Shown here piece after piece: positions 1 to 6,394 of a stretch of 14,277 bases of DNA. Each line of letters opens with the position of its first letter. Position 1 is the stretch's first letter. The position numbers and the translations under genes were made by a program. Under the pieces are notes generated by a model, which worked only from the letters and a program-made list of their open reading frames with translations, did no database searches and was not told the origin of the DNA. Origin of the DNA: Paludibacter sp. (GTDB taxonomy: Bacteria; Bacteroidota; Bacteroidia; Bacteroidales; Paludibacteraceae); contig JAGPIU010000007.1 in assembly GCA_018054805.1 (NCBI GenBank), positions 1 to 14,277 of the forward strand, written 5' to 3'.

Positions 1-39
1 CCGGGAGCTAAAGGTTCAATCGTAATCATCAATAAATAA
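1..39 (+). CDS. rplC: 50S ribosomal protein L3 (uL3), C-terminal end only
   Basis: The window opens in frame inside a gene whose last 12 codons read [12 protein letters not shown] followed by TAA. This matches the conserved C-terminus of bacterial L3, which typically ends in a PGAKG-hydrophobic-basic pattern. L3 binds 23S rRNA early in large-subunit assembly and reaches toward the peptidyl transferase centre. Its position two bases before rplD is the standard S10-operon order (S10, L3, L4, L23, L2). Only the end is visible, so nothing can be said about the rest of the protein. The assignment rests on the short tail plus the neighbouring genes. Confidence 0.93.
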   Translation, partial: PGAKGSIVIINK

Positions 40-41
40 TC

Positions 42-671
42 ATGGAACTGAAAGTAGTAAATATTAAAGGAGAAGACACAGGAAGAGTGGTATCGCTCAG
101 CGATGCAGTCTTCGGTATTGAGCCAAACGACCATGCTATTTATTTAGATGTAAAACAGTATTTGGCCAACCAACGTCAGGGAACACACTCTTCAAAAGGA
201 AGAAGCCAGCTTTCTGGTAGTACCCGTAAATTAGGCCGCCAAAAAGGTGGTGGTGGAGCTCGTCCGGGCGACATCAAGTCTGGTGTTCGTGTAGGTGGTG
301 GTCGTATGTTCGGTCCAACTCCACGCGATTACAGCTTCAAACTGAATAAAAAAGTAAAACAATTGGCACGTAAATCGGCACTTTCGTACAAAGCAGCTAA
401 CAACCTGATTACAGTAGTTGAAAGCCTGCAATTCGAAACTCCGAAAACTAAAGAAATGTTGTCAATTGCAAAAAATCTGCAGGTAGTCGATAAAAAACCG
501 TTAATTGTTTTAGCGAATGCAAATAAAAACGTATATTTGTCGGCTCGTAATTTGACACGTGTGAATGTCGTAACGGCTTCTGAATTAAACACTTACGTAG
601 TGCTTAACGCTCAGTCGCTTGTACTTACCGAGGATTCGGTTTCGGCAATTGAACAATTATTTAACGCATAG
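42..671 (+). CDS. rplD: 50S ribosomal protein L4 (uL4)
   Basis: This 209-residue protein has the length and fold pattern of bacterial L4. L4 binds 23S rRNA, and its long loop lines the constriction of the peptide exit tunnel. That loop lies at about residues 60-95 and contains the family signature [17 protein letters not shown] (E. coli has WRQKGTGRARSGSIKSP). It is followed by [12 protein letters not shown], equivalent to the FAARPQDHSQKV segment of E. coli. Macrolide-resistance changes in other bacteria map to this loop; nothing here resembles a known resistance insertion. In E. coli L4 also represses its own operon, but the leader for that would lie upstream of this window. The gene starts two bases after the rplC stop, and its stop codon overlaps the strong ribosome binding site of rplW. 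Confidence 0.98.
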   Translation: MELKVVNIKGEDTGRVVSLSDAVFGIEPNDHAIYLDVKQYLANQRQGTHSSKGRSQLSGSTRKLGRQKGGGGARPGDIKSGVRVGGGRMFGPTPRDYSFKLNKKVKQLARKSALSYKAANNLITVVESLQFETPKTKEMLSIAKNLQVVDKKPLIVLANANKNVYLSARNLTRVNVVTASELNTYVVLNAQSLVLTEDSVSAIEQLFNA

Positions 672-676
672 GAGGT
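670..676 (+). promoter_or_regulatory. Perfect Shine-Dalgarno site for rplW
   Basis: AGGAGGT lies six bases before the rplW ATG and overlaps the TAG stop of rplD (669-671). It is a full match to the anti-Shine-Dalgarno sequence at the 3' end of 16S rRNA. Most starts in this window have only A-rich leaders, so this site is an exception. The overlap with the stop codon suggests that ribosomes ending L4 synthesis could restart directly on L23. Confidence 0.85.
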
Positions 677-682
677 ACAGAA

Positions 683-973
683 ATGGGAATTATAGTAAAA
701 CCAATCGTTACAGAAAAGATGACGAAGCTGGGCGAAAAACTGAACCGCTATGGCTTTAGAGTTCAAAAAGACGCGAACAAAATCGAGATTAAAAAAGCTG
801 TTGAAGCTTTGTACAATGTGACTGTAACAGAAGTTAATACGATGATTGTGGCACCAAAACAAAAGAGCCGTTTTACCAAAAGCGGAGCTATTAATGGTAA
901 AACTTCAGCGTATAAAAAAGCCATTGTCACTGTAAAAGACGGAGAACAAATTGATTTTTATAGCAATATCTAA
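683..973 (+). CDS. rplW: 50S ribosomal protein L23 (uL23)
   Basis: The 96-residue product matches L23, which sits at the mouth of the exit tunnel and is the docking point for trigger factor and the signal recognition particle. The N-terminal segment IIVKPIVTEKMTKL carries the family's TEK motif. Its Glu (residue 11) aligns with the E. coli L23 glutamate needed for trigger-factor binding. The C-terminal half shows the usual basic loop (KQKSRFTKSGAINGKTSAYKK) before a closing beta strand. Length is normal for the family. The ATG at 683 is supported by the perfect Shine-Dalgarno sequence just before it. A 91-bp spacer with a long hairpin separates it from rplB, which is unusual inside an S10 cluster. 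Confidence 0.98.
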   Translation: MGIIVKPIVTEKMTKLGEKLNRYGFRVQKDANKIEIKKAVEALYNVTVTEVNTMIVAPKQKSRFTKSGAINGKTSAYKKAIVTVKDGEQIDFYSNI

Positions 974-979
974 AAAATG

Positions 980-1042
980 ATTTACAATTTATGCATTTAT
1001 GTACTACATTTTTGTAAGGTACGTAAATGCTAAATTGTAAAT
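980..1042. repeat. Imperfect palindrome built of 7-nt units, before rplB
   Basis: The left arm (980-1004) and right arm (1019-1042) are complementary over 24 pairs, with one bulged T and one T/G wobble, closing on a T-rich loop (1009-1013). Each arm reads as units of about seven bases: ATTTACA, ATTTATGC, ATTTATG on the left, and CGTAAAT, GCTAAAT, TGTAAAT on the right. The right arm at 1023-1041, read on the minus strand, matches 18 of 19 bases of the element at 5867-5885. There is no T-run after the stem, so it is not a standard terminator. It is most likely a dispersed intergenic repeat, or an RNA element in the rplW-rplB spacer. Confidence 0.75.
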
Positions 1043-1064
1043 ATTAAAAACAGTAAATTAATAA

Positions 1065-1889
1065 ATGGCTGTACGTAAATTATTGCCCACAACACCGGGG
1101 CAGAGACACAAGATTATTGGCACATTCGACACAATTACTGCGAGCGCGCCAGAAAAATCTCTTGTTGTAGGAGGAGGAAAATCCGGTGGTCGTAACCACG
1201 ATGGTAAAATGACCATGCGCTACTTAGGTGGCGGACACAAGAAGAAATATAGAGTAATTGACTTTAAACGCAACAAAGACGGTGTTCCCGCTACTGTTAA
1301 AACCATTGAATACGACCCGAATCGTTCGGCTCGTATCGCATTGTTGTTTTATGCTGATGGGGAAAAAAGATACATTCTTGCACCAAACGGATTGCAGGTA
1401 GGTCAGGTTGTACTGTCAGGAGCTGAAGCAGCTCCCGAAGTAGGTAATTCATTGCCTTTGCAAAACATTCCACTGGGAACAATCATTCACAACGTTGAAT
1501 TACGCCCGGGTCAGGGTGCCGCGATGGTACGCTCTGCAGGAACATTTGCTCAGTTGACTTCTCGCGAAGACAAATATGCAATTATCAAATTACCTTCAGG
1601 TGAAGTCCGTAAAGTTCTTGCTTCATGTAAAGCAACAATTGGTACGGTAGGAAACTCTGACCATGCACTTGAAAGATCAGGTAAAGCAGGTCGCTCTCGC
1701 TGGCTGGGACGTCGTCCTCGCGTACGTGGTGTTGCTATGAACCCTGTCGATCACCCAATGGGTGGTGGTGAAGGACGTTCGTCAGGAGGACACCCACGTT
1801 CACGTAAGGGCTTGTTAGCTAAAGGTTACAAAACCCGCGCTAAGAAAAAACAATCGAGCCAGTATATTATTGAAAGAAAGAAAAAATAA
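1065..1889 (+). CDS. rplB: 50S ribosomal protein L2 (uL2)
   Basis: The 274-residue product is L2, a primary 23S rRNA binding protein needed for subunit joining and peptidyl transfer. The N-terminus [16 protein letters not shown] is the family start. The central OB/SH3-like RNA-binding region includes [14 protein letters not shown] and [11 protein letters not shown]. The C-terminal signature is [14 protein letters not shown] at about residues 225-238. The essential His of DHP (His230 here, His229 in E. coli) is present, but the second His of the usual DHPHGGGEG is Met232. I recall this as common in Bacteroidota L2, not a defect. The A-rich leader before the ATG has no Shine-Dalgarno match. It follows a 91-bp hairpin-bearing gap and precedes rpsS by 22 bp. 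Confidence 0.99.
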   Translation: MAVRKLLPTTPGQRHKIIGTFDTITASAPEKSLVVGGGKSGGRNHDGKMTMRYLGGGHKKKYRVIDFKRNKDGVPATVKTIEYDPNRSARIALLFYADGEKRYILAPNGLQVGQVVLSGAEAAPEVGNSLPLQNIPLGTIIHNVELRPGQGAAMVRSAGTFAQLTSREDKYAIIKLPSGEVRKVLASCKATIGTVGNSDHALERSGKAGRSRWLGRRPRVRGVAMNPVDHPMGGGEGRSSGGHPRSRKGLLAKGYKTRAKKKQSSQYIIERKKK

Positions 1890-1911
1890 TCAGAAAAAGT
1901 AAGTAAATAAT

Positions 1912-2178
1912 ATGAGCCGTTCATTAAAAAAAGGACCCTTTATCAATCTGAAGCTCGAGAAAAAAGTTTTAGCCATGAACGAAAGCGGTAAAAAAACCGT
2001 AGTCAAAACATGGTCTCGTGCGACAATGATTTCACCTGATTTTGTAGGTCATACAATTGCAGTTCACAATGGAAATAAATTTATCCCTGTATATGTTACC
2101 GAAAATATGGTAGGACATAAACTGGGTGAATTCTCTCCCACACGTAACTTCCGTGGTCACGGTGGTAAGAAGAAATAA
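1912..2178 (+). CDS. rpsS: 30S ribosomal protein S19 (uS19)
   Basis: The 88-residue product matches S19, a protein of the 30S head that forms a pair with S13 near the A-site tRNA and the subunit bridges. The start [11 protein letters not shown] and the C-terminal block [19 protein letters not shown] are near-identical to the family consensus, and the tail ends in the usual basic FRGHGGKKK. Length is typical (E. coli 92). It sits between rplB and rplV as in nearly all bacterial S10 operons. The leader is A-rich (AAGTAAGTAAATAATATG), without a Shine-Dalgarno sequence. Nothing is unusual. Confidence 0.98.
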   Translation: MSRSLKKGPFINLKLEKKVLAMNESGKKTVVKTWSRATMISPDFVGHTIAVHNGNKFIPVYVTENMVGHKLGEFSPTRNFRGHGGKKK

Positions 2179-2222
2179 TCCATTGAAATTTTAATCAGAA
2201 AAAAATAAACATTTCAAAGAAA

Positions 2223-2633
2223 ATGGGTGCAAGAAAAAAAATATCAGCCGACGCAAGAAAAGAAGAAAATAAATCTCTTTATTTTGCCAAGCTCAACGAC
2301 GTTCCTACTTCTCCCCGCAAAATGCGCCTGCTGGCCGACTTAATCCGCGGTATGGAAGTAAACAAAGCGTTAAGCGTTTTGAAGTTCTCTTCGAAAGAGG
2401 CTTCAATCAGACTTGAAAAACTGCTTAAATCAGCCATTGCTAACTGGGAAGCTAAAACTGAACAGAAAGCTGACAATGCTAATTTATATGTAAGCAAAAT
2501 TTATGTGGATTCAGCAACCATGCTGAAACGTCTGCGTACTGCTCCTCAGGGCCGCGGATATCGTATTCGTAAACGTTCGAACCACGTAACTATATTTGTA
2601 GATACCAAAATTACTAACGATAACGAAAATTAA
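2223..2633 (+). CDS. rplV: 50S ribosomal protein L22 (uL22)
   Basis: The 136-residue product is L22, which binds 23S rRNA and extends a beta-hairpin to the tunnel constriction opposite L4. The conserved core starts near residue 19 with [24 protein letters not shown]. The hairpin lies at about residues 95-122 ([22 protein letters not shown]) and is followed by a final strand, VTIFV. Compared with the 110-residue E. coli protein there are about 17 extra, highly charged residues at the N-terminus ([17 protein letters not shown]) and a short acidic tail. The ATG at 2223 follows an A-rich leader, as for its neighbours. No Met lies between it and the core, so the extension appears real. Confidence 0.98.
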   Translation: MGARKKISADARKEENKSLYFAKLNDVPTSPRKMRLLADLIRGMEVNKALSVLKFSSKEASIRLEKLLKSAIANWEAKTEQKADNANLYVSKIYVDSATMLKRLRTAPQGRGYRIRKRSNHVTIFVDTKITNDNEN

Positions 2634-2641
2634 TTGCTAGA

Positions 2642-3385
2642 ATGGGACAAAAAATTAATCCGATAAGTAACCGCTTGGGAATTATCCGTGGATGGGATTC
2701 GAACTGGTATGGTGGCAACAATTATGGTGATACCATTCTTGAAGACAGCAAAATCAGAAAATACCTGAATGCCCGTCTGGCAAAAGCGAGCGTATCGCGT
2801 ATCGTTATCGAACGTACGTTGAAACTGGTAACTATTACTGTATGTACTGCACGCCCCGGTATTATTATCGGAAAAGGCGGACAGGAAGTTGACAAACTGA
2901 AAGAGGAATTGAAAAAGGTAACCGATAAGGATATCCAGATCAATATTTTTGAAATCAAACGCCCTGAATTGGATGCTGTAATTGTGGCAAACAACGTAGC
3001 CCGTCAGATCGAAGGTAAAATTGCTTACCGTCGTGCGACTAAAATGGCTATCGCTTCTACAATGCGCATGGGTGCTGAAGGTATCAAAATCATGGTTTCA
3101 GGCCGTTTGAACGGAGCCGAAATGGCACGTTCTGAAATGTATAAAGAAGGACGTACTCCCCTGCATACTTTCAGAGCCGACATCGACTACGCACACGCTG
3201 AAGCTTTGACCAAAGTAGGTATCATTGGTGTGAAAGTCTGGATTTGCCGTGGCGAAATCTATGGTAAAAAAGACTTGTCTCCTAACTTCACTGCAACAAA
3301 AGAAGTGTCGCGCGGTGGCGAGCGTTACAGTAACGACCGTCCTAACGATCGTGGTGGAAAAGGATTCAAAAAGAGAAAGAAATAA
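2642..3385 (+). CDS. rpsC: 30S ribosomal protein S3 (uS3)
   Basis: The 247-residue product is S3, part of the mRNA entry channel of the 30S subunit and of its mRNA helicase activity. The start [14 protein letters not shown] is canonical. A type II KH RNA-binding domain covers about residues 40-110, with its loop GIIIGKGG at 73-80. The C-terminal S3 domain holds [13 protein letters not shown] and [10 protein letters not shown]. The protein ends in a basic, Gly/Arg/Asn-rich tail (after about residue 218) that is somewhat longer than in E. coli (233 residues). The gene follows rplV by eight bases, consistent with coupled translation, and precedes rplP by 31 bp. Confidence 0.99.
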   Translation: MGQKINPISNRLGIIRGWDSNWYGGNNYGDTILEDSKIRKYLNARLAKASVSRIVIERTLKLVTITVCTARPGIIIGKGGQEVDKLKEELKKVTDKDIQINIFEIKRPELDAVIVANNVARQIEGKIAYRRATKMAIASTMRMGAEGIKIMVSGRLNGAEMARSEMYKEGRTPLHTFRADIDYAHAEALTKVGIIGVKVWICRGEIYGKKDLSPNFTATKEVSRGGERYSNDRPNDRGGKGFKKRKK

Positions 3386-3416
3386 CTGTTATTAATGAAT
3401 TTGATTTAAGGAAATT

Positions 3417-3848
3417 ATGTTACAACCTAAAAAAACAAAGTTCAGGAGACAGCAGAAAGGGCGCATGAAAGGAAATGCCCAAAGAGGTAATCAGTTGGCG
3501 TTCGGTTCTTTTGGAATTAAATCTTTAGAATCCAAATGGCTCACTGGTCGTCAAATTGAAGCTGCCCGTATCGCTGTAACCCGTTATATGCAACGCCAGG
3601 GTCAAATCTGGATCCGTGTGTTCCCGGACAAACCAATCACCAAAAAACCTGCAGAGGTTCGTATGGGTAAAGGTAAAGGTGCTCCCGAAGGATTCGTGGC
3701 TCCTATCACTCCTGGTCGCATACTATTCGAAGTAGAAGGTGTTTCGTTCGAAATTGCCAAAGAAGCACTTCGCTTAGCTGCTCAGAAATTACCCGTAACT
3801 ACCAAATTTGTAGTACGTCGCGATTATGATTCAACCCAAAATGTGTAA
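3417..3848 (+). CDS. rplP: 50S ribosomal protein L16 (uL16)
   Basis: The 143-residue product is L16, which helps position A-site tRNA and organises the 23S rRNA central protuberance. It starts [19 protein letters not shown], the family N-terminus. The loop [16 protein letters not shown] at about residues 78-92 contains Arg82, aligned with the E. coli Arg81 that is hydroxylated by RoxA/YcfD. Whether this organism modifies it cannot be told from here. The C-terminal [15 protein letters not shown] is conserved. The start is preceded by AAGGAAATT, a weak purine-rich leader. Only six bases separate it from rpmC, as in most S10 operons. Confidence 0.99.
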   Translation: MLQPKKTKFRRQQKGRMKGNAQRGNQLAFGSFGIKSLESKWLTGRQIEAARIAVTRYMQRQGQIWIRVFPDKPITKKPAEVRMGKGKGAPEGFVAPITPGRILFEVEGVSFEIAKEALRLAAQKLPVTTKFVVRRDYDSTQNV

Positions 3849-3854
3849 GGAAAA

Positions 3855-4049
3855 ATGAAAACAAGAGAAATTAAAGAATTAAACAACAAAGAGATTCAGG
3901 AGCGCATAGATGCTGCAAACGAGCAGCTTGACCGTCTGCGCATGAATCATGCTATTTCTCCGCTCGACAATCCGTTGCAAATTAAAGTGGTTCGCAGAAC
4001 TATCGCACGTCTTGCTACTGAGTTACGTCAGCGTGAAATTAATCAATAA
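3855..4049 (+). CDS. rpmC: 50S ribosomal protein L29 (uL29)
   Basis: The 64-residue product matches L29, a small two-helix coiled protein at the tunnel exit next to L23. It starts MKTREIKELNNKEIQ and carries the family pattern in which a second helix, IKVVRRTIARLATELRQRE, follows a short PLDNP turn. The usual L29 core LRMNHAISPLDNP corresponds to the LRFQ-x-A-x-GQLxNP motif of other bacteria, with Gly-Gln replaced by Pro-Leu, a common variation. Length is typical (E. coli 63). It lies six bases after rplP and 15 before rpsQ, the normal L16-L29-S17 order. Confidence 0.97.
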   Translation: MKTREIKELNNKEIQERIDAANEQLDRLRMNHAISPLDNPLQIKVVRRTIARLATELRQREINQ

Positions 4050-4064
4050 AAAAATTAAACACTG

Positions 4065-4319
4065 ATGGAAAGAAATTTAAGAAAAGAAAGAACGGGTGTC
4101 GTTTTCAGCAACAAAATGGAAAAAACCATTACAGTAGCTGTAAAGTGGAAAGAAAAACACCCTATTTACGGTAAATTCGTAAATAAGACAAAAAAATACC
4201 ATGCTCATGACGAGAAGAACGACTGTAACATTGGAGATACAGTACGTATCATGGAAACCCGTCCGCTGAGTAAATTAAAAAGATGGAGATTAGTTGAAAT
4301 TATCGAAAGAGTTAAGTAA
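4065..4319 (+). CDS. rpsQ: 30S ribosomal protein S17 (uS17)
   Basis: The 84-residue product is S17, an OB-fold protein that binds 16S rRNA early in 30S assembly. The N-terminal [22 protein letters not shown] and the central [20 protein letters not shown] are the family blocks. They are followed by [25 protein letters not shown], which is almost the consensus. Length matches E. coli (84). It ends the S10 block and is followed after two bases by rplN, the first gene of the spc block. There is thus no room for a separate spc promoter, and the two operons are fused here. Confidence 0.98.
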   Translation: MERNLRKERTGVVFSNKMEKTITVAVKWKEKHPIYGKFVNKTKKYHAHDEKNDCNIGDTVRIMETRPLSKLKRWRLVEIIERVK

Positions 4320-4321
4320 TT

Positions 4322-4687
4322 ATGATACAACAAGAATCAAGACTCGTAGTAGCGGACAATAGTGGTGCCAAAGAAGCCCTCTGTATTCGTGTATTGGGAG
4401 GAACCAGCAAACGTTACGCCACACTGGGCGATATTATCGTTGTGTCGGTGAAGAGTGTAATCCCTTCGTCGGACATTAAGAAAGGTATCGTTTCGAAAGC
4501 TGTGATAGTACGTGTGAAAAAAGAAGTACGTCGTGCCGACGGTTCTTACATTCGTTTCGACGACAATGCCTGTGTATTGTTAAACAATGCCGGTGAAATC
4601 CGTGGAAGCCGTATTTTCGGCCCTGTAGCCCGTGAATTACGCGCTACTAATATGAAAATCATTTCACTTGCACCTGAAGTGCTTTAA
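4322..4687 (+). CDS. rplN: 50S ribosomal protein L14 (uL14)
   Basis: The 121-residue product is L14, a beta-barrel protein at the subunit interface that forms an intersubunit bridge and neighbours L19. It shows the family start [18 protein letters not shown] and the middle pattern [27 protein letters not shown]. It ends with [14 protein letters not shown] and [11 protein letters not shown], all close to the bacterial consensus. Length is typical (E. coli 123). In E. coli it is the first gene of the spc operon. Here it starts two bases after rpsQ, so it is probably read from the upstream promoter and translationally linked to S17. Confidence 0.99.
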   Translation: MIQQESRLVVADNSGAKEALCIRVLGGTSKRYATLGDIIVVSVKSVIPSSDIKKGIVSKAVIVRVKKEVRRADGSYIRFDDNACVLLNNAGEIRGSRIFGPVARELRATNMKIISLAPEVL

Positions 4688-4708
4688 TCTTCGTAAAAAA
4701 AATTAGTG

Positions 4709-5020
4709 ATGAGTAAATTACACATAAAAAAAGGTGATACCGTTTACGTAAACACCGGTGTTGACAAAGGCAAAACCGGTCGTGTACTCGAAGTACTTGT
4801 GAAAGAACAGAGAGCTATCGTAGAAGGTGTGAATATGGTGTCAAAGAGCACCAAACCTAATGCTAAGAATCCTCAGGGTGGCATCGTAAAACAAGAAGCA
4901 GCAATTCATATCTCAAATCTGAATCCGGTTGAGAATGGCAAACCGGTTCGCGTAGGACGCAAACTGAATGCTGATGGTAAACTGGTACGCGTTTCTAAAA
5001 AATCAGGAGAGGAAATCTAA
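4709..5020 (+). CDS. rplX: 50S ribosomal protein L24 (uL24)
   Basis: The 103-residue product is L24, one of the two proteins that start 50S assembly. The N-terminal KOW motif covers about residues 4-35 ([24 protein letters not shown]). It is followed by the conserved [23 protein letters not shown] block and a basic C-terminus with [23 protein letters not shown] at 4706 lies directly before the ATG at 4709 (GTGATG). I prefer the ATG because [10 protein letters not shown] is the usual family start. Using the GTG would add one Met. The leader is A-rich (CGTAAAAAAAATTA). rplE follows after two bases. Confidence 0.98.
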   Translation: MSKLHIKKGDTVYVNTGVDKGKTGRVLEVLVKEQRAIVEGVNMVSKSTKPNAKNPQGGIVKQEAAIHISNLNPVENGKPVRVGRKLNADGKLVRVSKKSGEEI

Positions 5021-5022
5021 CA

Positions 5023-5568
5023 ATGAATACAGCAAGTTTAAAGAATGACTACAGAGAGCGTATCGTTCCTGTGTTAATGAAAGAGTTCGGATACAGCTCG
5101 GTAATGCAAGCTCCCAAACTCGAAAAAATTGTCCTCAATCAGGGATTGGGTATCGCTGTGGCCGATAAAAAGATCATCGAAATAGCTATCAATGAAATGA
5201 CAACTATTACTGGTCAGAAAGCAGTAGCTACCATATCTAAAAAGGATATTTCGAACTTTAAGTTACGTAAAAAAATGCCAATCGGTGTGCGCGTGACTCT
5301 TCGTGGCGAACGTATGTACGAATTCCTGGAACGTTTGGTGCGTGTGGCTTTACCACGTGTACGTGACTTCAAGGGTATCGAAAACAAACTCGACGGACGT
5401 GGAAATTATACACTCGGTATTACTGAGCAGATTATTTTCCCTGAAATCAACATTGATAACATAAATCGTATGTTAGGTATGAACATCACATTTGTGACTA
5501 CAGCCAAAACCGACGAAGAAGGTTTCGCACTGTTGAAAGAATTTGGTTTACCATTTAAGAAAAACTAA
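5023..5568 (+). CDS. rplE: 50S ribosomal protein L5 (uL5)
   Basis: The 181-residue product is L5, which binds 5S rRNA together with L18 and anchors it in the central protuberance. Conserved blocks include [39 protein letters not shown] written as two adjacent motifs ([11 protein letters not shown] and [12 protein letters not shown]), the segment [10 protein letters not shown], and the C-terminal [15 protein letters not shown]. Length is typical (E. coli 179). The start follows rplX by two bases, with a purine-rich AGGAGAGGAAA inside the end of rplX that is too far upstream (about 13 bases) to be an ideal Shine-Dalgarno site. Coupled translation with rplX is likely. Confidence 0.99.
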   Translation: MNTASLKNDYRERIVPVLMKEFGYSSVMQAPKLEKIVLNQGLGIAVADKKIIEIAINEMTTITGQKAVATISKKDISNFKLRKKMPIGVRVTLRGERMYEFLERLVRVALPRVRDFKGIENKLDGRGNYTLGITEQIIFPEINIDNINRMLGMNITFVTTAKTDEEGFALLKEFGLPFKKN

Positions 5569-5583
5569 TCAGAAAGAAATACA

Positions 5584-5853
5584 ATGGCAAAAGAATCAAT
5601 GAAAGCCCGCGAGGTAAAAAGAGCTAAACTGATTGCTAAATATGCGGCTAAACGTGAACAATTTTTAGCTGAAGGCAATTATGACATGCTTCAGACTTTA
5701 CCACGCAACTCGTCGCCTATCCGTCTGCACAACCGTTGCAAAATCACCGGTCGTCCTAAAGGATATATGCGTCAGTTTGGAATTTCGCGTATTCAGTTCC
5801 GCGAGATGGCTTCGAACGGCTTAATCCCCGGAGTGAAAAAAGCAAGCTGGTAA
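5584..5853 (+). CDS. rpsN: 30S ribosomal protein S14 (uS14), zinc-free type
   Basis: The 89-residue product is S14 of the 30S head, needed late in assembly. The C-terminal half [20 protein letters not shown]...[17 protein letters not shown] is the family signature. Two forms of bacterial S14 exist: a short zinc form of about 61 residues with two CxxC motifs, and longer cysteine-free forms. This one has a single Cys (residue 52, in NRCKITG) and a longer N-terminal helix region, so it is the zinc-independent form, intermediate in length between the short type and the 101-residue E. coli type. Its neighbours rplE and rpsH are standard. The 127-bp space after it holds two hairpins. Confidence 0.98.
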   Translation: MAKESMKAREVKRAKLIAKYAAKREQFLAEGNYDMLQTLPRNSSPIRLHNRCKITGRPKGYMRQFGISRIQFREMASNGLIPGVKKASW

Positions 5854-5857
5854 ACAT

Positions 5858-5918
5858 ATTTACCATTTTACCATTTAGCATTTACCTTTTGGTAGATTTT
5901 AAATGGTAAATGGTAGAT
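5858..5918. repeat. Heptamer-built palindrome before rpsH
   Basis: Four units on the left, ATTTACC, ATTTTACC, ATTTAGC, ATTTACC (5858-5886), face four units on the right, GGTAGAT, TTTAAAT, GGTAAAT, GGTAGAT (5891-5918), around a TTTT loop (5887-5890). The arms pair along nearly the whole length, with one bulged T, a few G-T wobbles and one clear mismatch. The core 5867-5885 matches the palindrome before rplB (1023-1041, opposite strand) at 18 of 19 positions. No T-run follows the stem. It is probably a member of a dispersed intergenic palindromic repeat family, and transcription would turn it into a long AU-rich hairpin. Confidence 0.8.
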
Positions 5919-5941
5919 TATCAAATAGTAAATAATTAAAT

Positions 5942-5965
5942 ATTGTCCCGGGAGACGGGATCAAT
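5942..5965 (+). promoter_or_regulatory. GC-rich hairpin in the rpsH leader
   Basis: ATTGTCCCG (5942-5950) pairs with CGGGA-T-CAAT (5956-5965), with a GGAGA loop and one bulged T. This makes a nine-pair stem ending 15 bases before the rpsH ATG. It stands out as GC-rich inside an AT-rich spacer. The loop GGAGA resembles a Shine-Dalgarno core but is about 25 bases from the start, so it is not a normal binding site. It could be a translational control element for rpsH or a transcript stabiliser; the sequence alone does not decide. Confidence 0.5.
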
Positions 5966-5980
5966 TTAAAAAACAATTTT

Positions 5981-6376
5981 ATGACAGATCCAATCGCAGA
6001 TTATTTAACCCGATTGCGGAATGCTATTAAAGCCAACCACCGTGTGGTGGAAGTTCCCGCATCGAACTTGAAAAAGGAAATGACCAGGATATTGCATGAG
6101 AAAGGCTATATCCTTAACTACAAATTTGTAGAAGATGGTCCTCAGGGTACTATTAAAATCGCCCTGAAATACGATCCGGTAAACAAAGTGAACTCAATCA
6201 AGAAATTGATTCGTGTGTCAACTCCGGGTCTTCGTCAGTATGTAGGCCACAAAGAAATGCCCCGTGTACTCAATGGTTTGGGTATTGCAATTCTTTCTAC
6301 TTCAAAAGGTGTGATGACCAACAAAGAAGCTGCCGACCTGAATGTAGGTGGTGAAGTAATTTGTTATGTATATTAA
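5981..6376 (+). CDS. rpsH: 30S ribosomal protein S8 (uS8)
   Basis: The 131-residue product is S8, a primary 16S rRNA binder that organises the central domain of the 30S subunit. The start [15 protein letters not shown], the middle block [31 protein letters not shown] (seen as two motifs, [12 protein letters not shown] and [13 protein letters not shown]) and the end [11 protein letters not shown] match the family consensus. Length is typical (E. coli 130). In E. coli S8 represses the spc operon by binding mRNA near rplE. Here the 127-bp spacer just before rpsH contains a heptamer palindrome and a GC-rich hairpin, so local control of rpsH is possible but unproven. rplF follows after 18 bp. Confidence 0.99.
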   Translation: MTDPIADYLTRLRNAIKANHRVVEVPASNLKKEMTRILHEKGYILNYKFVEDGPQGTIKIALKYDPVNKVNSIKKLIRVSTPGLRQYVGHKEMPRVLNGLGIAILSTSKGVMTNKEAADLNVGGEVICYVY

Positions 6377-6380
6377 AAGT

Positions 6381-6386
6381 AGGAGG
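6381..6386 (+). promoter_or_regulatory. Perfect Shine-Dalgarno site for rplF
   Basis: AGGAGG lies eight bases before the rplF ATG, five bases past the rpsH stop. It is one of only two strong Shine-Dalgarno sequences in the window. The A-rich stretch AAAGAAAA between it and the ATG also fits the phylum's A-rich start context, so this gene has both signals. Confidence 0.85.
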
Positions 6387-6394
6387 AAAGAAAA

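Noticed and set aside
980..1042. The hairpin before rplB as an intrinsic terminator.
   Set aside because: No T-run follows the stem, the stem is AT-rich rather than GC-rich, and terminating there would cut off more than 20 essential genes.
2183..2217. Inverted repeat TTGAAAT / ATTTCAA in the rpsS-rplV spacer.
   Set aside because: Seven AT-rich pairs around a 21-base loop are weak and expected by chance in such spacer.
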